Of a DNA stretch of 64,000 nt, positions 33,660 to 45,337 are shown piece by piece. A program made the translations under genes and the position numbers. Every line of letters begins with the position of its first letter. The first letter of the stretch is position 1. The notes under the pieces are model-generated. The model was not told the DNA's origin. It made no database searches and saw only the letters and a program-made list of their open reading frames with translations. Source of the stretch: Ananas comosus. Its lineage: Eukaryota > Streptophyta > Magnoliopsida > Poales > Bromeliaceae. The stretch lies in contig NC_033633.1 in the NCBI RefSeq assembly GCF_001540865.1, forward strand, positions 765,130-829,129, read 5' to 3'.

Positions 33660-35791
33660 TTATGGAATAGAGATACGTTGGAACATGGTTAGAATTCGTA
33701 ATCAAACTGTTACTAGCTTTGGATGGATTCAAATAAATACTTCAATTGGCCTCTTTTCTCCTAAGAGCTGAAGATTTGTCCATATGGTGCAAAATCAACA
33801 TACATTAGATTTAACAGTGTAAAATCAAATGCCCATTCCACTCCCCGCTTTCGCTTTTCCTTTTAGTTGTGGTCATCTCTATCAAAGCATTTTGCAAGTA
33901 GAAAATTTAAAATTTCTGTTGCCATGTAAAATTTAAAATAGATTTTACGCTATAAAAAAGTAAAAAAACCAAAATTTGATCCCTTTCGTTTTGTTGGAGA
34001 GAGATTCTAGTATAGTATATCTTCAGCCCCACTATCATAATACTAAGGCCTAGTTCGATAATATGTTGGCTAACAACACTATTTTTTTTTTTTTAACTAT
34101 ATAGAGTCTAAAATTTTAGAAGTGCTTTCAATTTTTCATTCTTTTATACGGTAAAATTGTCGATTACAACTGCCACCGAGAAAACATGTGATTATATGCT
34201 TTTTTTGGTAATAGTTGCAATTGCAATTTTAAAGTATTAGGAGAGGAAAGATTATGAATGTTTTAAATTTTTTGGACACTTTATAGCGTAAAAATAGTAA
34301 TTTTTCCAAAGTAGGCCTAAAAAAGTGAAACTATATCTTATAGCTGGGCCAAACAAGTTCACAGTACGAAGGCAATTGGTTATGACTTAAGGAAGTGTTG
34401 GTACTTAGAGCATTATGCTAAAACCAAAAAGCTGATAAGATAATAGATCAAGTAGCTAGGGTACAAGATTACATATGTGTGGTTTTGTTGCTAGCTAAGG
34501 GAGAGGAATTTGAGGGCATGCATGAGCTCTTCTTCTTCCCAAATGTAGTGTTCTAGAATAGTCTAATAATTAAGTCCACGGCGATGGCCCACCACAAAAT
34601 GTACCAACTTGGAAATCTTGCATTGGAGCGCACTTTTGTAGTAGATGGTGACAAAGAGGGCGCGGAGAGGGGTTTGGTGTGCAATATAGATCCTCCCAAA
34701 GATGTGGCTCTTTGCTTTTGCTCCTCATAGTCCTAATTCTTTGCCTATCCACTCATTAATGTACAAAAAAGTTCTTCGTAGTAAGGCCACTACTCCTACA
34801 CCAATCAACTGGTAAAAACTTTTTCTTTTCCTCTCTCTTTTAATAAAATAGAGTGGAAGTTTGAGAGGTGGTGTGGATATAGCTACTAGAAAAGCAAATT
34901 TATGTACGCAGTACCTGTTTGGCTTGGTTTGTCTAATAGATTTTACGTATGTTTCCTAACTTTAAACAAAAAAACGACTTGAGACAAATGCAGTACGTTT
35001 ATGGGTAGCAATATGATTAATAATTAAGAACATTAATCTAAGATCGACATATAAAAAAACATCAATAATTTTTCTTCTGTTACTTATCAACTATTCCCGA
35101 TTTTGCTTTACGGTATAACATTTACTTAGAAAATTGTAGTTACTTGTACAAATAAAACTGAACGAGAGATCCATGAGGAAAAAGAAAAATAAAAAATGTA
35201 TTATATATAGTGAGAAGGGGACAGGGCCTAGAGGTGGCACTTTGATTATGCTCGTGCGAGGAAACACGGCGCTCGTCTTTAACGAACTTGGGCACAATCG
35301 CGAATTAGGTACGAGCGCCATCAACATATACCCATTCTGACTCTTCCATGTCTCAAGGATCAAAGCATACATATATATTTTATATAAATATTTTATGTAG
35401 GGATAAAATATATAATTATAATTATCGCCTATGCCCCGTGTATGCATGGATCCATAGATCTCCTACACCACACAGCACTCAGTATTTAATTAATGGTTAA
35501 TATTTTAAAATTAAAATCATTTTTTTAATAAAAAACTCTATAAAAATTATAAATTTTTAAGAATTATTATTAAGAAATCGAAAGGTGTATGTATAAAATT
35601 TATAATTTTTTGAACGTAGGCCTTCTAAGTGCCGCAGAATTAATCCTACATGAGTTAAGTTCTAATTTTAAGGCTTTCACATGTAGTAGAGTTTTAGGAT
35701 GCGGCATGTAGTGGTCAGTGTGCATAACGTAAGTTTACAATGCAGAGAGGGAGACTTTATTATGTCATTGAGCATTTTATTTGCGAGCAAT
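33660..35791. other. Spacer, no supported gene
   Basis: AT-rich overall. Two more balanced islands (34575-34760 and 35215-35365) have short minus-strand frames without recognisable homology. They could be decayed gene or transposon fragments. Confidence 0.35.
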
Positions 35792-35953
35792 GCTAGGTGT
35801 AGACTTAAAGGTTGGTGTAGACCTTACACCCATCTCATTCAAGGGTGGGGTTCATTTTACGAATCACATCATATGACTAGTAAATGATTCTCTACCCTTG
35901 GATGGATGCAAAAGTAGGATGTACGTACACCCATTTTTAAGTGTACACGTAGC
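35792..35953. mobile_element. Small foldback MITE
   Basis: 162 bp with inverted ends GCTAGGTGTAGACTTAAA (left) and the inverse of GCTACGTGTACACTTAAA (right), two mismatches in 18. No obvious target duplication. No coding capacity. Confidence 0.55.
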
Positions 35954-36620
35954 TTTTTCCTTTATTTGCTGCATAATTGCCGTACATTTTTTTATCCTCT
36001 ACTAGGCTTAGCTTTATGAGGCTTTATAAAGTTAAGAAAGGCGACGAATGGATTAGTACCTGTGTACCGACACACATATAGTGGTCTGCGTGTCATATTA
36101 TATACCAAGTCACATAAATATATATGTGTGGACATATTTTAATATAAAAGTAATTATTTTTTTACATTAATATATTCTAATTACTTAATATACATTTTCA
36201 TTAATTTTTTTTATATTTTATTAAAATAACTATTTATTATTATTTTTTAAAAAAATAAGTTTTTTAGCCATACATGCTATTAGTACGAGAGTCGTATCAT
36301 GCCAATATCTTATCGACATAGTATAGTACTATAGGCGCGATACGTTTCAATGAGCATTTAAAGTTTTTTCTTCGCATTCAAAATATTTATTTGACAGGTA
36401 AATAAAATTACAATGATGCTAAACGAAACCTAAATGTTTGCTGATAAGATTCCCAATTTTGTGACCACCTTACTTAAGGGAGGAACAAAAAAAAAAGAAA
36501 AAGAGAGAGAGAGAAAAAGAACAAACAAATTAATGAAACAACACATTAATGAGAAGATATAAATAATTAATAAAACAAATTTTATTGAAAGCTTTTTCAA
36601 GCAGCTCTACTCAAATATAA

Positions 36621-36946
36621 GGATGCAGATAGGGCAGATTCGTGAACGGGAGGACTCTCCCACCTTTAAATTTATTTTCTATCAGGTCAAGACAAATTCG
36701 AGACTGGTTAAGCATATTTATCCCCCTCACTTATCACTCTATTCCAAGCAGATTAGAACAAGAGCGAATTATTGACAGATTGTGATGAATCAAAAGAAGA
36801 AAGTGGTCTTTTACTTCCCACTTTATTTACTTAGTAGATTGGAACGGATTTCGGACGAGTCATATTTTTTTTTATATTTTTGGTTTTTGCTTACTGTCCC
36901 ATTCAGGGTGTAGGGGAGCTCCACAAATTTGGATCTATTTGCATCC
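36621..36946. mobile_element. Foldback element, ~326 bp
   Basis: The left end GGATGCAGATAGGGCAGATT and the right end AATTTGGATCTATTTGCATCC are imperfect inverted copies. The interior is non-repetitive with no long frame. Element class is unassigned. Confidence 0.45.
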
Positions 36947-37002
36947 CTAATCAAATAGCATATTTGGAAAGATTTCAGCTTAACTAAAGAAGCTCTCGGA
37001 TA

Positions 37003-37234
37003 GTTTTACTTTTTTTTTTAATTTTATTACTTCCTTTATTTTATTTTATTTTTTCTATGTTTTTTTTTATTATTTATTTTTATATTATTTTTATTTTTAT
37101 TTTTATTTTTTAGTACGGTAGTCTGTATCTTATTCGAGGCCGAGTTGGCTCAACTTCTGTATCTAAATTTATTTTCTATATCAATAAAACAAATAGCATG
37201 CTAACTTTCTCTGAAAAAAAAAAAAAAAAAAAAA
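37003..37234 (+). mobile_element. 5'-truncated LINE 3' end
   Basis: Flanked by a 10-bp direct repeat CTCTCGGATA (36993-37002 and 37235-37244). The body is T-rich and ends ATAGCATGCTAACTTTCTCTG plus about 20 A. This tail matches the LINE tail at 5808-6132 and the SINE tails. Confidence 0.7.
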
Positions 37235-37244
37235 CTCTCGGATA

Positions 37245-38769
37245 TTTAGTTTAAGAGTACTATTTTTTTTTTTTTCTCCAAAGAAACTAAGGAAAAGGGG
37301 TACTTTCGTGTAACCCTCCTACTAACTGATATGCGTTTCAAGTGACGAAAAGCCAAGAATGTTATATCATATATAAACTTTGTGCATGACCCAATTGCAT
37401 TGAAAAAGACATTTTTAGTGTTGCTCCATGACTTCTATCTTTCACACTACCTCTAAATCGTCATCTGTCTGAGTGCTGATAATAGCCTATGAGACATTTT
37501 AGGGCCTTTTTACGACACTAAAAAGTTAAAGGTGGAATGCTTTAGATTGAGCACCAAGCATGCAATATAAAAAATAAAATAAGGGAGGAAAAGAAAGGAA
37601 AAATAAAATAAAAAATGTTCGGTACTGGTCATGTACACATGCTTATCTAGAAATCTTAGGACACCCTAATGAGGCATTAGAGATTATTTCATTTGTTTTA
37701 GAACTTAACTAAGATGTGAAGAGCCAAAAGTTAAAAGGGATGGTGCACTTGTGTGAGGCATGATTCTTTCAATGCCATATTTTCACATAACTAGTTAGGA
37801 AACGACTTATTCTCATATGATTCAAGTCAATCTACATACGATTCATAACCTATGACTAAGTTAAGATAAAGTTTCAAATCCGAATAGCAACCAGAACTAA
37901 CTCTTATTATGAAGTTAACTAGGCTTCGAATTTTGCATCTCGAGTATCAACTACTAAATTTTTTGTCACTTGCGCTAGAAACGGTCAATGATAAAAAGTT
38001 TGTTAACTTCTCTTTTGGTAACAGTCCCATTCGAATGATTTATACTGAAACTCCAGTAAAACCAAACATATCCTTACTATGCCAACATTAGTTCATTCCA
38101 TTTGCTTTTTAAGATCCTCCATTTTATTTGGTATTTGTTGCAAAGCAACCTACAAAAACTGTGCAAATTGCTAGGCCTAATTATCAATTGCATGGACCCA
38201 TGAACCCCACGTAACAAACCACAATAACATTACATATATATCAATTTCGTACTTTGCATGCATCGGAATTGGCTCATCTCATACAAATAGTTTTTAATTA
38301 AAGATTAAAATTAAAATCAAACATAAACTAAGCAACTCAATCAGATACTTCACATGGAATTGAGTAGTTATAGAATAAATCACACGTCAATTGATATCAA
38401 ATCTTTATCTATCTCCGTAATGGGAGTGGCATGCATCTAAAGAATGGCCACCAATGCCCCAGAATATATATGTCTCCGATCTCGACCAACTAGCTCGCTC
38501 TTGCAAGAGTGGTCCCTCTACTTTCCTATTTTACAACTTCGTCCTTATCTACTCTTCATTTAAACATCATATATAGCCCTTGAGCTTCTACACAATTTAT
38601 CTAATTAATTTGCCATTAAGAAAATATATTTTTTTATTGTAATATCATTTCCAACTTTATCTCGAGTAGATCAAAATAAGCTAACTTAATAATACCATAG
38701 GCTTTACCTCCAATTCTCTTAATCCGCAATTCAGATACTAAGCAATTGTACTGAAAAATAATAAATAGT
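37245..38769. other. AT-rich spacer holding an old SINE head
   Basis: Apart from the SINE-derived segment at 37908-37988 there is no recognisable feature. Dispersed A/T runs and short frames only. Confidence 0.35.
37908..37988 (-). mobile_element. Old fragment of the tRNA-derived SINE (tRNA-like half)
   Basis: On the minus strand it shows TGACCGTTTCTAGCGCAAGT (A-box region) and a B-box-like ATTCGAAGCC in the right spacing, then loses similarity before the tail. Substitution density shows it is older than the copies with intact target duplications. Confidence 0.6.
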
Positions 38770-39060
38770 TTTCTTTTGAGTAAACAGGGATATACCCTAT
38801 TTGTGGTTAGAAAAACTGCGACATAAACCCGATCGGGTACAGCTTAAACGAAACGAAGAATAGCATCGCACACACAAAAGAAGGAAAGATAACTCAACAA
38901 CTGAGAAGAAAGAAAGAAAAACACAATCCTTCACCCTTCACGTTCTTAGAGCACATTGCCACAGAGCAACAGCGTCTATCACTTTCTTTTCAATTTCGTC
39001 GCTTCTAAATAATTGGTTGTCGAAAATACGTCTGTTTCGTTCCTTCCACAATTCCCAGCA
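38770..39060 (-). mobile_element. LINE 3' end with reverse-transcriptase C-terminal remnant
   Basis: On the minus strand a frame ends CWELWKERNRRIFDNQLF...LWQCAL, a typical end of plant LINE ORF2 (zf-RVT region, WKERNRRIF). It is followed by about 170 bp of 3' tail containing GGGTATATCCCTGTTTACTC and ending in an A-rich run. A second fragment with the same tail is at 40835-40945. The 5' part is lost; a small internal duplication of about 55 bp (39068-39160) lies just upstream. Confidence 0.7.
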
Positions 39061-39960
39061 AGTGCATTCGCCTACAAAAGTACTAAAATTCAAATGGTAC
39101 CAAATGCATGCGCGTAAAAAAATACTAAAATTCAAACGGTAGCAAATGCGTGCGCCTAAAAAGTATAGCAATAGGAAAAATTTAGAAACTATAATATTGC
39201 AATGTGGATATCCAGTTGCAATACTAGAACTTTCCACCGCCTAATCTCTTGCCTCTCCTCCCCTTTTTCCGGCGACTACAGCAAGCCGGGAAGGGGACAT
39301 CCTCCTTCTCCTCTCTCCTTTTTTGTTTCTCATCGCTGTCTTCTATTCTCTGTTGCTGTCTTTTTTTATCTTGCACCAGCCCTTCGAAACTAGTGAGTAG
39401 AGATAAGCTCAGCATGTCTGTCTTTTTCTATGCCACTTGTCATGGTGTTCTTTCTCCGGTCGAAGTTCCAGGACACCTTGCTGGTCTTTTTACGCAACTC
39501 GCGACCCTTATAGTTCTCTGAAATTGCCTGTAATCACCTGATTCTTTTTTGATCGGTTGGTATACTTCTGAACCACTAGTTTTCTTACTCAACCAAGATC
39601 AATTGGTCATGCTTTTATTGGGGTCGCATTCGGGATTTATTGAATCATATATCCGCATTCATAGATTTCTCCAATATTTTAGGATATTCTTCTCTACAAT
39701 TTATTTTCTGTCAATAAGTTACTTTTGTCCTTCTATTTTCTTTACTTTATATCTTTAAATACTGATCAATTAGTACAACCTTACAGTAGTTTTTCGAAAG
39801 AAAATTTAGTTACCTATTGGCTCGAATCTTAAAGCTTGATTGTCGTGTCTGGCCCGCAAGGTGCACACAACAAAATCTTATAAATAGAAGAAATAAAAAA
39901 AGAAAATCTGTGGGCCCCAACGTGTGGGTCAACGTGTCGTCTTCTTCCCGGCCACCGCTC
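39061..39960. other. Spacer upstream of the FUSC-like gene
   Basis: A balanced stretch at 39235-39420 has frames on both strands but none resembles a known protein. The rest is AT-rich and leads into the promoter. Confidence 0.4.
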
Positions 39961-40040
39961 GGGTTCCCTATTTAAACACCCCCTCCCTCTCACCTCCTCT
40001 CCCATGCTCGTAACTCACAACATCACTGTGTGATTACTAC

Positions 40041-40089
<49 letters not shown>
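39961..40089 (+). promoter_or_regulatory. Promoter/leader of the FUSC-like gene: TATA-like box and CT microsatellite
   Basis: CTATTTAAACACC at about 39968-39980 is a TATA-like box 115-125 bp before the ATG. A CT repeat of more than 20 units (40043-40089) ends 3 bp before the start codon and so forms most of the leader. A GTG-initiated extension through the repeat is not a credible start. Confidence 0.6.
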
Positions 40090-40092
<3 letters not shown>

Positions 40093-40094
<2 letters not shown>

Positions 40095-43000
40095 GAGTAG
40101 TGGTATTAGTCCTAGTCCCAGTAACAACACTGCACCACCACCACCACCACCACCACCACCATCACCATTGTCAACCAACCATGGCCTCTCGCTGTGGCGC
40201 TCCCGCCTCGGCCCCGCGCTGCGCACGGCTCTCGCCTGCGCCCTCGTCGGCGCAGCCACCGTCTATGGGCCCGCAGCGGCGCGGCGCCACCTCGCGTTCC
40301 CGGCGTTCTCGTACGTGACCACCGTGCTCGTCGCCGGCGACGCGCGCTCCCTCGGCGATCCCCTCCACGGCGCCGCGTGCGCGCTCTACGGGACTCTCCT
40401 CGGCGCCCTCCCCGCCGTGCTCGCGCTCCTCCTCATCCGCCCCGCCGCGCTCTCCGCTCTCGGCGCCGCGCTCGCCGTCGCGCTCGGCGCCTTCGTCGTC
40501 GCGCTCCCCGCCGAGCCCGCCTCCCCCGCGTCGACCCTCGTCGCCAAGCGCGTCGCGCTCGGCCAAATAGTGATCATCTACGTGGCCACGTTCACCGAGG
40601 AGGATATCACGCATGGGCACGCCATGCTGCGCCCTGTTCACGTGGCAGCGAGCACGGCTCTCGGGGCTGCGGCCTCCATTCTCGCGTTGGTGCTCCCTTA
40701 TCCTAAGCTTGCAACGTCCGAGGTAACTATATATAAAACTCGCTACCATTTGTAATGCATGCATAGCTTAGTGGCGTTATTAACACAGCTGATTTTTACT
40801 TAAAAAATTGAAAATATAATATTGTTTTCCGCCTATTTTCAGAAGTTAGCTTAGTGAGCCTACTTGGGCAAAGCCGAGCTAAACTTCGCTGTATCAACCT
40901 GTACTCTCTTTATCAAATAGGGTATATTCCTATTTAATCAAAAAAAATATTGTTTTCCACCTTAATTTCGGACATTCACGGTGTGCAAACAAAATATCTA
41001 AAATTTTTTTTGTGGTAGAAAATTAAAATGATGAGTTTTAACTCAAAACAAAAGCTACGTGCACTACGGAGCTTATGTTGTAAGAAAATATATATAGTTT
41101 TCAAAATTTTAATAAAAATGCTATTGATTTATTTTTTTAGTATATTTTACGTTCAAGCTTCAGCTAAGCCGACGAGCCCTTAATAAGATAGCTACACTTA
41201 TGATCGAGATCCTTTTCACTATATATAAAATATATTTCAACTTATATTATTCCCTACGAAGTCAAGTTTTAATTAGAAAAAAAAAATGTTATATATGTTA
41301 CATGATGATTAGCTGGTAAATATATATTTTCTTGATAGTTAATATTATATGCTCATTAATTTGATCATAATTTTCTTTGTATTTTTTTTTTTGGTGGTGG
41401 TTGTTGACATATGCATGTAGGTAAGAGAGAAGAGTAGGCTATACACCGAGATTGCGACGGAACGAGTGAGGCTTTTGGTGGAAGCTTTTTGTGCGGAGAA
41501 CATCTCTCGCATGGCTTCATTAATCTCCCAAGCTAGATGCTTTGGTGCATCAAGCACTAAGCTCCTCCATAATATTAAGCTCCACCAAGTAAGATTTAAT
41601 TAGTGTATTCTCACCTTTATTATTATTTCTAAACAAAGATTCATTAGTTCTCAGAATATATAGCTTTAGTTGGGCTCAGGTAAAGAGTGTGCAAGTAACA
41701 ATCTATTCATGTATTACTATGTTATTACTAATCTATAATTGTAATATCATGGGTAATAGATCATGCAAGGCTAAAAATGAGATACGTTAAGCTCCATATA
41801 TAGCACAGGTGAATATAAAAAATATAATTGATCCCTCACTTGAATCAGTTAAAAATTGGTGGAAAGTAATTAATTGAAAGAGACTCATGCAGCATAAACT
41901 AATTCCATCCACTATATATGGCTGTGAGTAGAGGTTATAAGTAGAATAAATTGATAATCAAAAAAAAAAAAATGGTGGAAAGTAATTAATTGAAAGAGAC
42001 TCATGCAACATAAACTAATTCCATCCACTATATATGGCTGTGAGTAGAGGTTATAAGTAGAATAAATTTATATAGCATAAGTTGCATTACAATTATCCAA
42101 TATAAAAAGGTGTAATGGATCCACATCATGTGGGACCCGTTAAGGGGGAATCCGGAACGTACGAAACCGGAATCCTCGCCAGCTTCGAGCTGACGTTGAC
42201 CAATTTGGTACTTATAAATATTTATTTAATCATTTATTTATAAAGTATATGGGAAAACTTTAAAAACTCCCCTGTGGTTTCGTGCATTCTCACTTTGCTA
42301 CCCTGTGGTTTAAAACGTATCAATTTACCCCCCTGTGGTTTCATTTTTATCTTTTCGGAAGCTTTTTCGTTAATATTTCGTTAAATTATATACAAAAAAC
42401 TTCAGATAACCATCTATATTTATCGAATAGTCACTTTAGTATCCTTTAATTTTAACTTTGTCACTGATTTTAAAAAAAAATAATAATAAAATTGATAACA
42501 AAAAGATAAAAACGAAACCACAGGGGGGCAAATTGATACGTTTTAAACCACAGGATAGCAAAGTGAGAATGCACGAAACCACAGGGGGCGTTTTTGAAGT
42601 TTTCCCTAAAGTATACTACTTAGTTTAGCTCCCACTACAAAGTGGGAGGAGTATATAGGAATGTAATAGAAATGACTTGTACCTACTTAATGATTTGGCA
42701 AGGCAAATTTTTTTTTTTTTTTTTTTTTTTATAGAGATAGATAGCACGCTATCCGTTTCGTTTATTTTATTTAAAAATAAATTTAGCTGAAAATATGAAT
42801 CAAGTAAGATTCGAACTTAGGACCCCGAGTACCAACCACCAAGTCCTTTGCCACTTGCTCTAGGAACGGCCGGTGGCAAGGCAAAATTCACAAAAAGTAA
42901 AACCGTGATAAACAATTGTAGTAGCATCAATTATGAATAAGTATATGCCTTACATGATCTCTCTTTTAATCTTTCTCATGTTTGTATCATCTATCCATTT

Positions 43001-44739
43001 TATTGCAGGGGAATTTAAACTGGGAGAGGCCACCACTCAAATTCTTACCATCTAAATATATAGTAAGGAACCCATTAGATAGATTACAAGACATAGAAAT
43101 GCCCTTGAAAGGAATGGAAATTGCTATAATATCCACAACATCAGTTCCTACTAAATCATTTGATCAAATTCTCAAACCCAATCTCCTCACTCTAAGAGAC
43201 CAAATAAGCCTCAGGCTACTAATGCAAAGCCACTTCACAAGCAAAAAAGAGCTTGGAGATAGAGCCCTTCAATTACCATTAAGTGCTTTTCCTGAAAGTA
43301 GCAAGGACCTTCCTTCATTCTTCTTCCTTTTCTGCATGAACCTGCTTCATAATGAACCTTCAAACAAGCAACTACTAGATTCTGCAAAGGAGAAGAAGGT
43401 TACGCCGACTACCGAACAATCCGAAGAATCATGCACAGAAGAGCCCCAGCAAAGAACACAAATGAAGCCCAAAGCCACATTTTCGTTGAACTTGACTAGC
43501 GAAAGGCTCACCGCCGTGCTAAAGTGTTCCCTCTCCTTAGCCCTCGCTGTTTTGTTCGGGGTTCTCTTCAGCCGAGATAACGGGTACTGGTCCGGACTCA
43601 CCGTGGCCATCACCATGACGCCACATAGAGAATCCACATTCAAGTTGGCGAATCTACGGGCTCAAGGAACTGCTTTAGGATCGGTTTACGGAGTTCTGGG
43701 CGCGATCATATCGCAAAATTTGATGGAGCTGAGGTTCTTGACTCTCCTACCTTGGATCATCTTCACAAGCTTTCTACGCAACAGTCGAATGTACGCGCAA
43801 GCGGGAGGCATGGCGGCAATAATCTCCGCGCTGATAATACTGGGAAGGAGAGACTATGGTTCGCCAACGGCTTTTGCTATCACTAGACTCACCGAAACCT
43901 TCATCGGGTTTTCCTGTTCCATCTTCGTCGAGGTACTCGTGCAGCCGACGCGGGCATCGACTTTGGCTAGAAACCAACTTCATCAAAGCCTCAAAACAGT
44001 AAGGGAATGCAAAGATTGTGTACTAAATCCTGGAGCATTAAAAGAGAAGGAGAGGAGGCTAAAAGGACAAGTGAATAAACTAAAGAAGTACATAAATGAA
44101 GCCGACGCCGAGCCAAACCTCTGGTTTTCACCTTTCCCCACTGCTTGCTATTACAAACTCTATGGCTCACTGAACAAGATTGTGGAGATGGTATACTTTG
44201 TAACTCAATCCATGGAGCTTCTCTTCGAAGTGTCGCGTGGACCTGCTTGTGAAAAGCTCATTCAAGAGAGCATGAGTGGAGATGTGGAGCAGTTCAAGAA
44301 GTTGGTGGCTTCTTCATTGAAGTGCTTTGAGGAGGTCACTCAGTTGAGGAAGCCATTGACAAAATTGGAAAAGAAACTACAGAGGAAGTGCACTTCAGAT
44401 GATGATATTGAGCTTGGGAAACAGCAAGAAATATGTGGACATGGTAACATATGTGCTAGTGAAGAGGAGTGTGATAAGATTATAACATCTTTTGTTAATA
44501 ATGCAAAGGAAGTGATAGAAAAGCTTGATGGGGACAATAATAATAATAATATAAGTGGGGAACTAAAAAGCCAAGTTATTCTTTGCATGGCCTCATTTGG
44601 GTTTTGCATTAAAAGTTGGATGAAAGAGGTGAGGGAGATGGAGAGAGGGATCCTGGAGCTGGTCCAGTGGGAGAACCCTGGAAAACACATTGATTTGAAT
44701 GAGATTTATTGTGAAGTTAAAAAGATATCTACTTCATAG
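40093..44739 (+). CDS. FUSC-family membrane protein (aromatic-acid efflux pump AaeB-like)
   Basis: Three exons (40093-40722, 41421-41588, 43009-44739) join in phase 0 to 842 residues. The N-terminus has a run of nine prolines (about 14-22). A first block of about six membrane spans (35-205) is followed by a soluble linker and a second span cluster (about 433-590) with DNGYWSGLTVAITMTPHRES, the FUSC_2-type block. The last 250 residues are soluble and helical, with a KEKERRLKGQVNKLKKYI coiled-coil-like stretch. Bacterial relatives (AaeB, fusaric acid resistance) export aromatic acids; the substrate in plants is not established, so transport is an inference. Exon 1 is strongly GC-rich, while exon 3 is AT-balanced. 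Introns 1 and 2 carry a LINE piece, a tandem duplication, a MITE and a SINE. Confidence 0.9.
40835..40945 (+). mobile_element. Short LINE 3' fragment in intron 1 of the FUSC-like gene
   Basis: Flanked by a 17-bp direct repeat AATATTGTTTTCCRCCT (40818-40834 and 40946-40962, one mismatch). It ends GGGTATATTCCTATTTAATC plus A run, matching the tail of the LINE at 38770-39060. Sense orientation relative to the gene. Confidence 0.75.
41857..42068. repeat. Direct duplication of 96 bp in intron 2 of the FUSC-like gene
   Basis: 41857-41952 and 41973-42068 are almost identical (one G/A difference seen, GCAGCATAA versus GCAACATAA). They are separated by 20 bp containing 12 A. The near identity suggests a recent event. 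Confidence 0.85.
42250..42606. mobile_element. Foldback MITE, ~360-bp family, copy 4 (youngest)
   Basis: 357 bp in intron 2 of the FUSC-like gene between the 9-bp repeats TAAAGTATA (42241-42249 and 42607-42615). Long inverted arms start GGGAAAACTT. They contain three CCTGTGGTTT words on the left and their inverse on the right; the arms match better than in the other three copies. Confidence 0.9.
42708..42873 (-). mobile_element. tRNA-derived SINE in intron 2 of the FUSC-like gene
   Basis: Flanked by the 12-bp direct repeat TGGCAAGGCAAA (42696-42707 and 42874-42885). On the minus strand it reads ACCGGCCGTTCCTAGAGCAA, A-box CAAGTGGCAAAGG, B-box AGTTCGAATC, then the tail GGATAGCGTGCTATC, ATCTCTAT and about 24 A. 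Antisense to the host gene. Confidence 0.9.
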
Positions 44740-45337
44740 ATCTAGCTTTTAATTGTTGTACCTTTTGTTATTAATGGCAAATGCTAGACAAATGAGGGTT
44801 GTATTTTGCTCTGATTTAAGGATTGAATGAATGTATTTTTCATGATTCAATAAAATGTGGAATTAATTAGACAAGCAATGTTATTACATTGAATAAATAT
44901 TTTAGTGTCGGCGCAAAATGCTTTTATGTTTATGAAAGTTTTTATTAGAAAAATACAATAATAATAAAGGTATCATAGTAACTCAATGTCACTAATTTTT
45001 CATGCCAAATGTAGCATCAACCTGTCCAACATTATTGGAGGCATTCGCTGAATCACAAGGCAAGAGCAAACTTTGGTCTTAAAAGGAAAATATAAAAATA
45101 TTTCTACACCTGCTACTGTACAAACCCCTGATATTGAGCATTATTTCATAAATTCATGTTCAAACAAAATTAAGTAATGTTGATCCATCTTTTTAAGAGG
45201 AAAAAAAAAACATAATTGAATTGAACATGGTCCAAAATAACTCTGATTTTCCATTTATTTTCCCTATTTAAGAAAGAAAGAGCAAATTCTTGTCAGAAAA
45301 AGAGAGCGAAAAAAAAGAAGAGAAATATGACTACTAC
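44740..45337. other. Convergent 3' flanks of the FUSC-like and phosphatase genes
   Basis: AT-rich. It must hold both 3' untranslated regions. AATAAA-like words occur at 44849-44855 on the plus strand. No other feature seen. Confidence 0.45.

Noticed and set aside
39249..39521. 90-codon plus-strand frame upstream of the FUSC-like gene
   Set aside because: Ser/Leu/Phe-rich low-complexity reading in a pyrimidine-rich spacer, no splice signals or recognisable family.
40171..40764. 197-codon minus-strand frame opposite exon 1 of the FUSC-like gene
   Set aside because: Shadow of a GC-rich exon with strong third-position bias; no domain visible.
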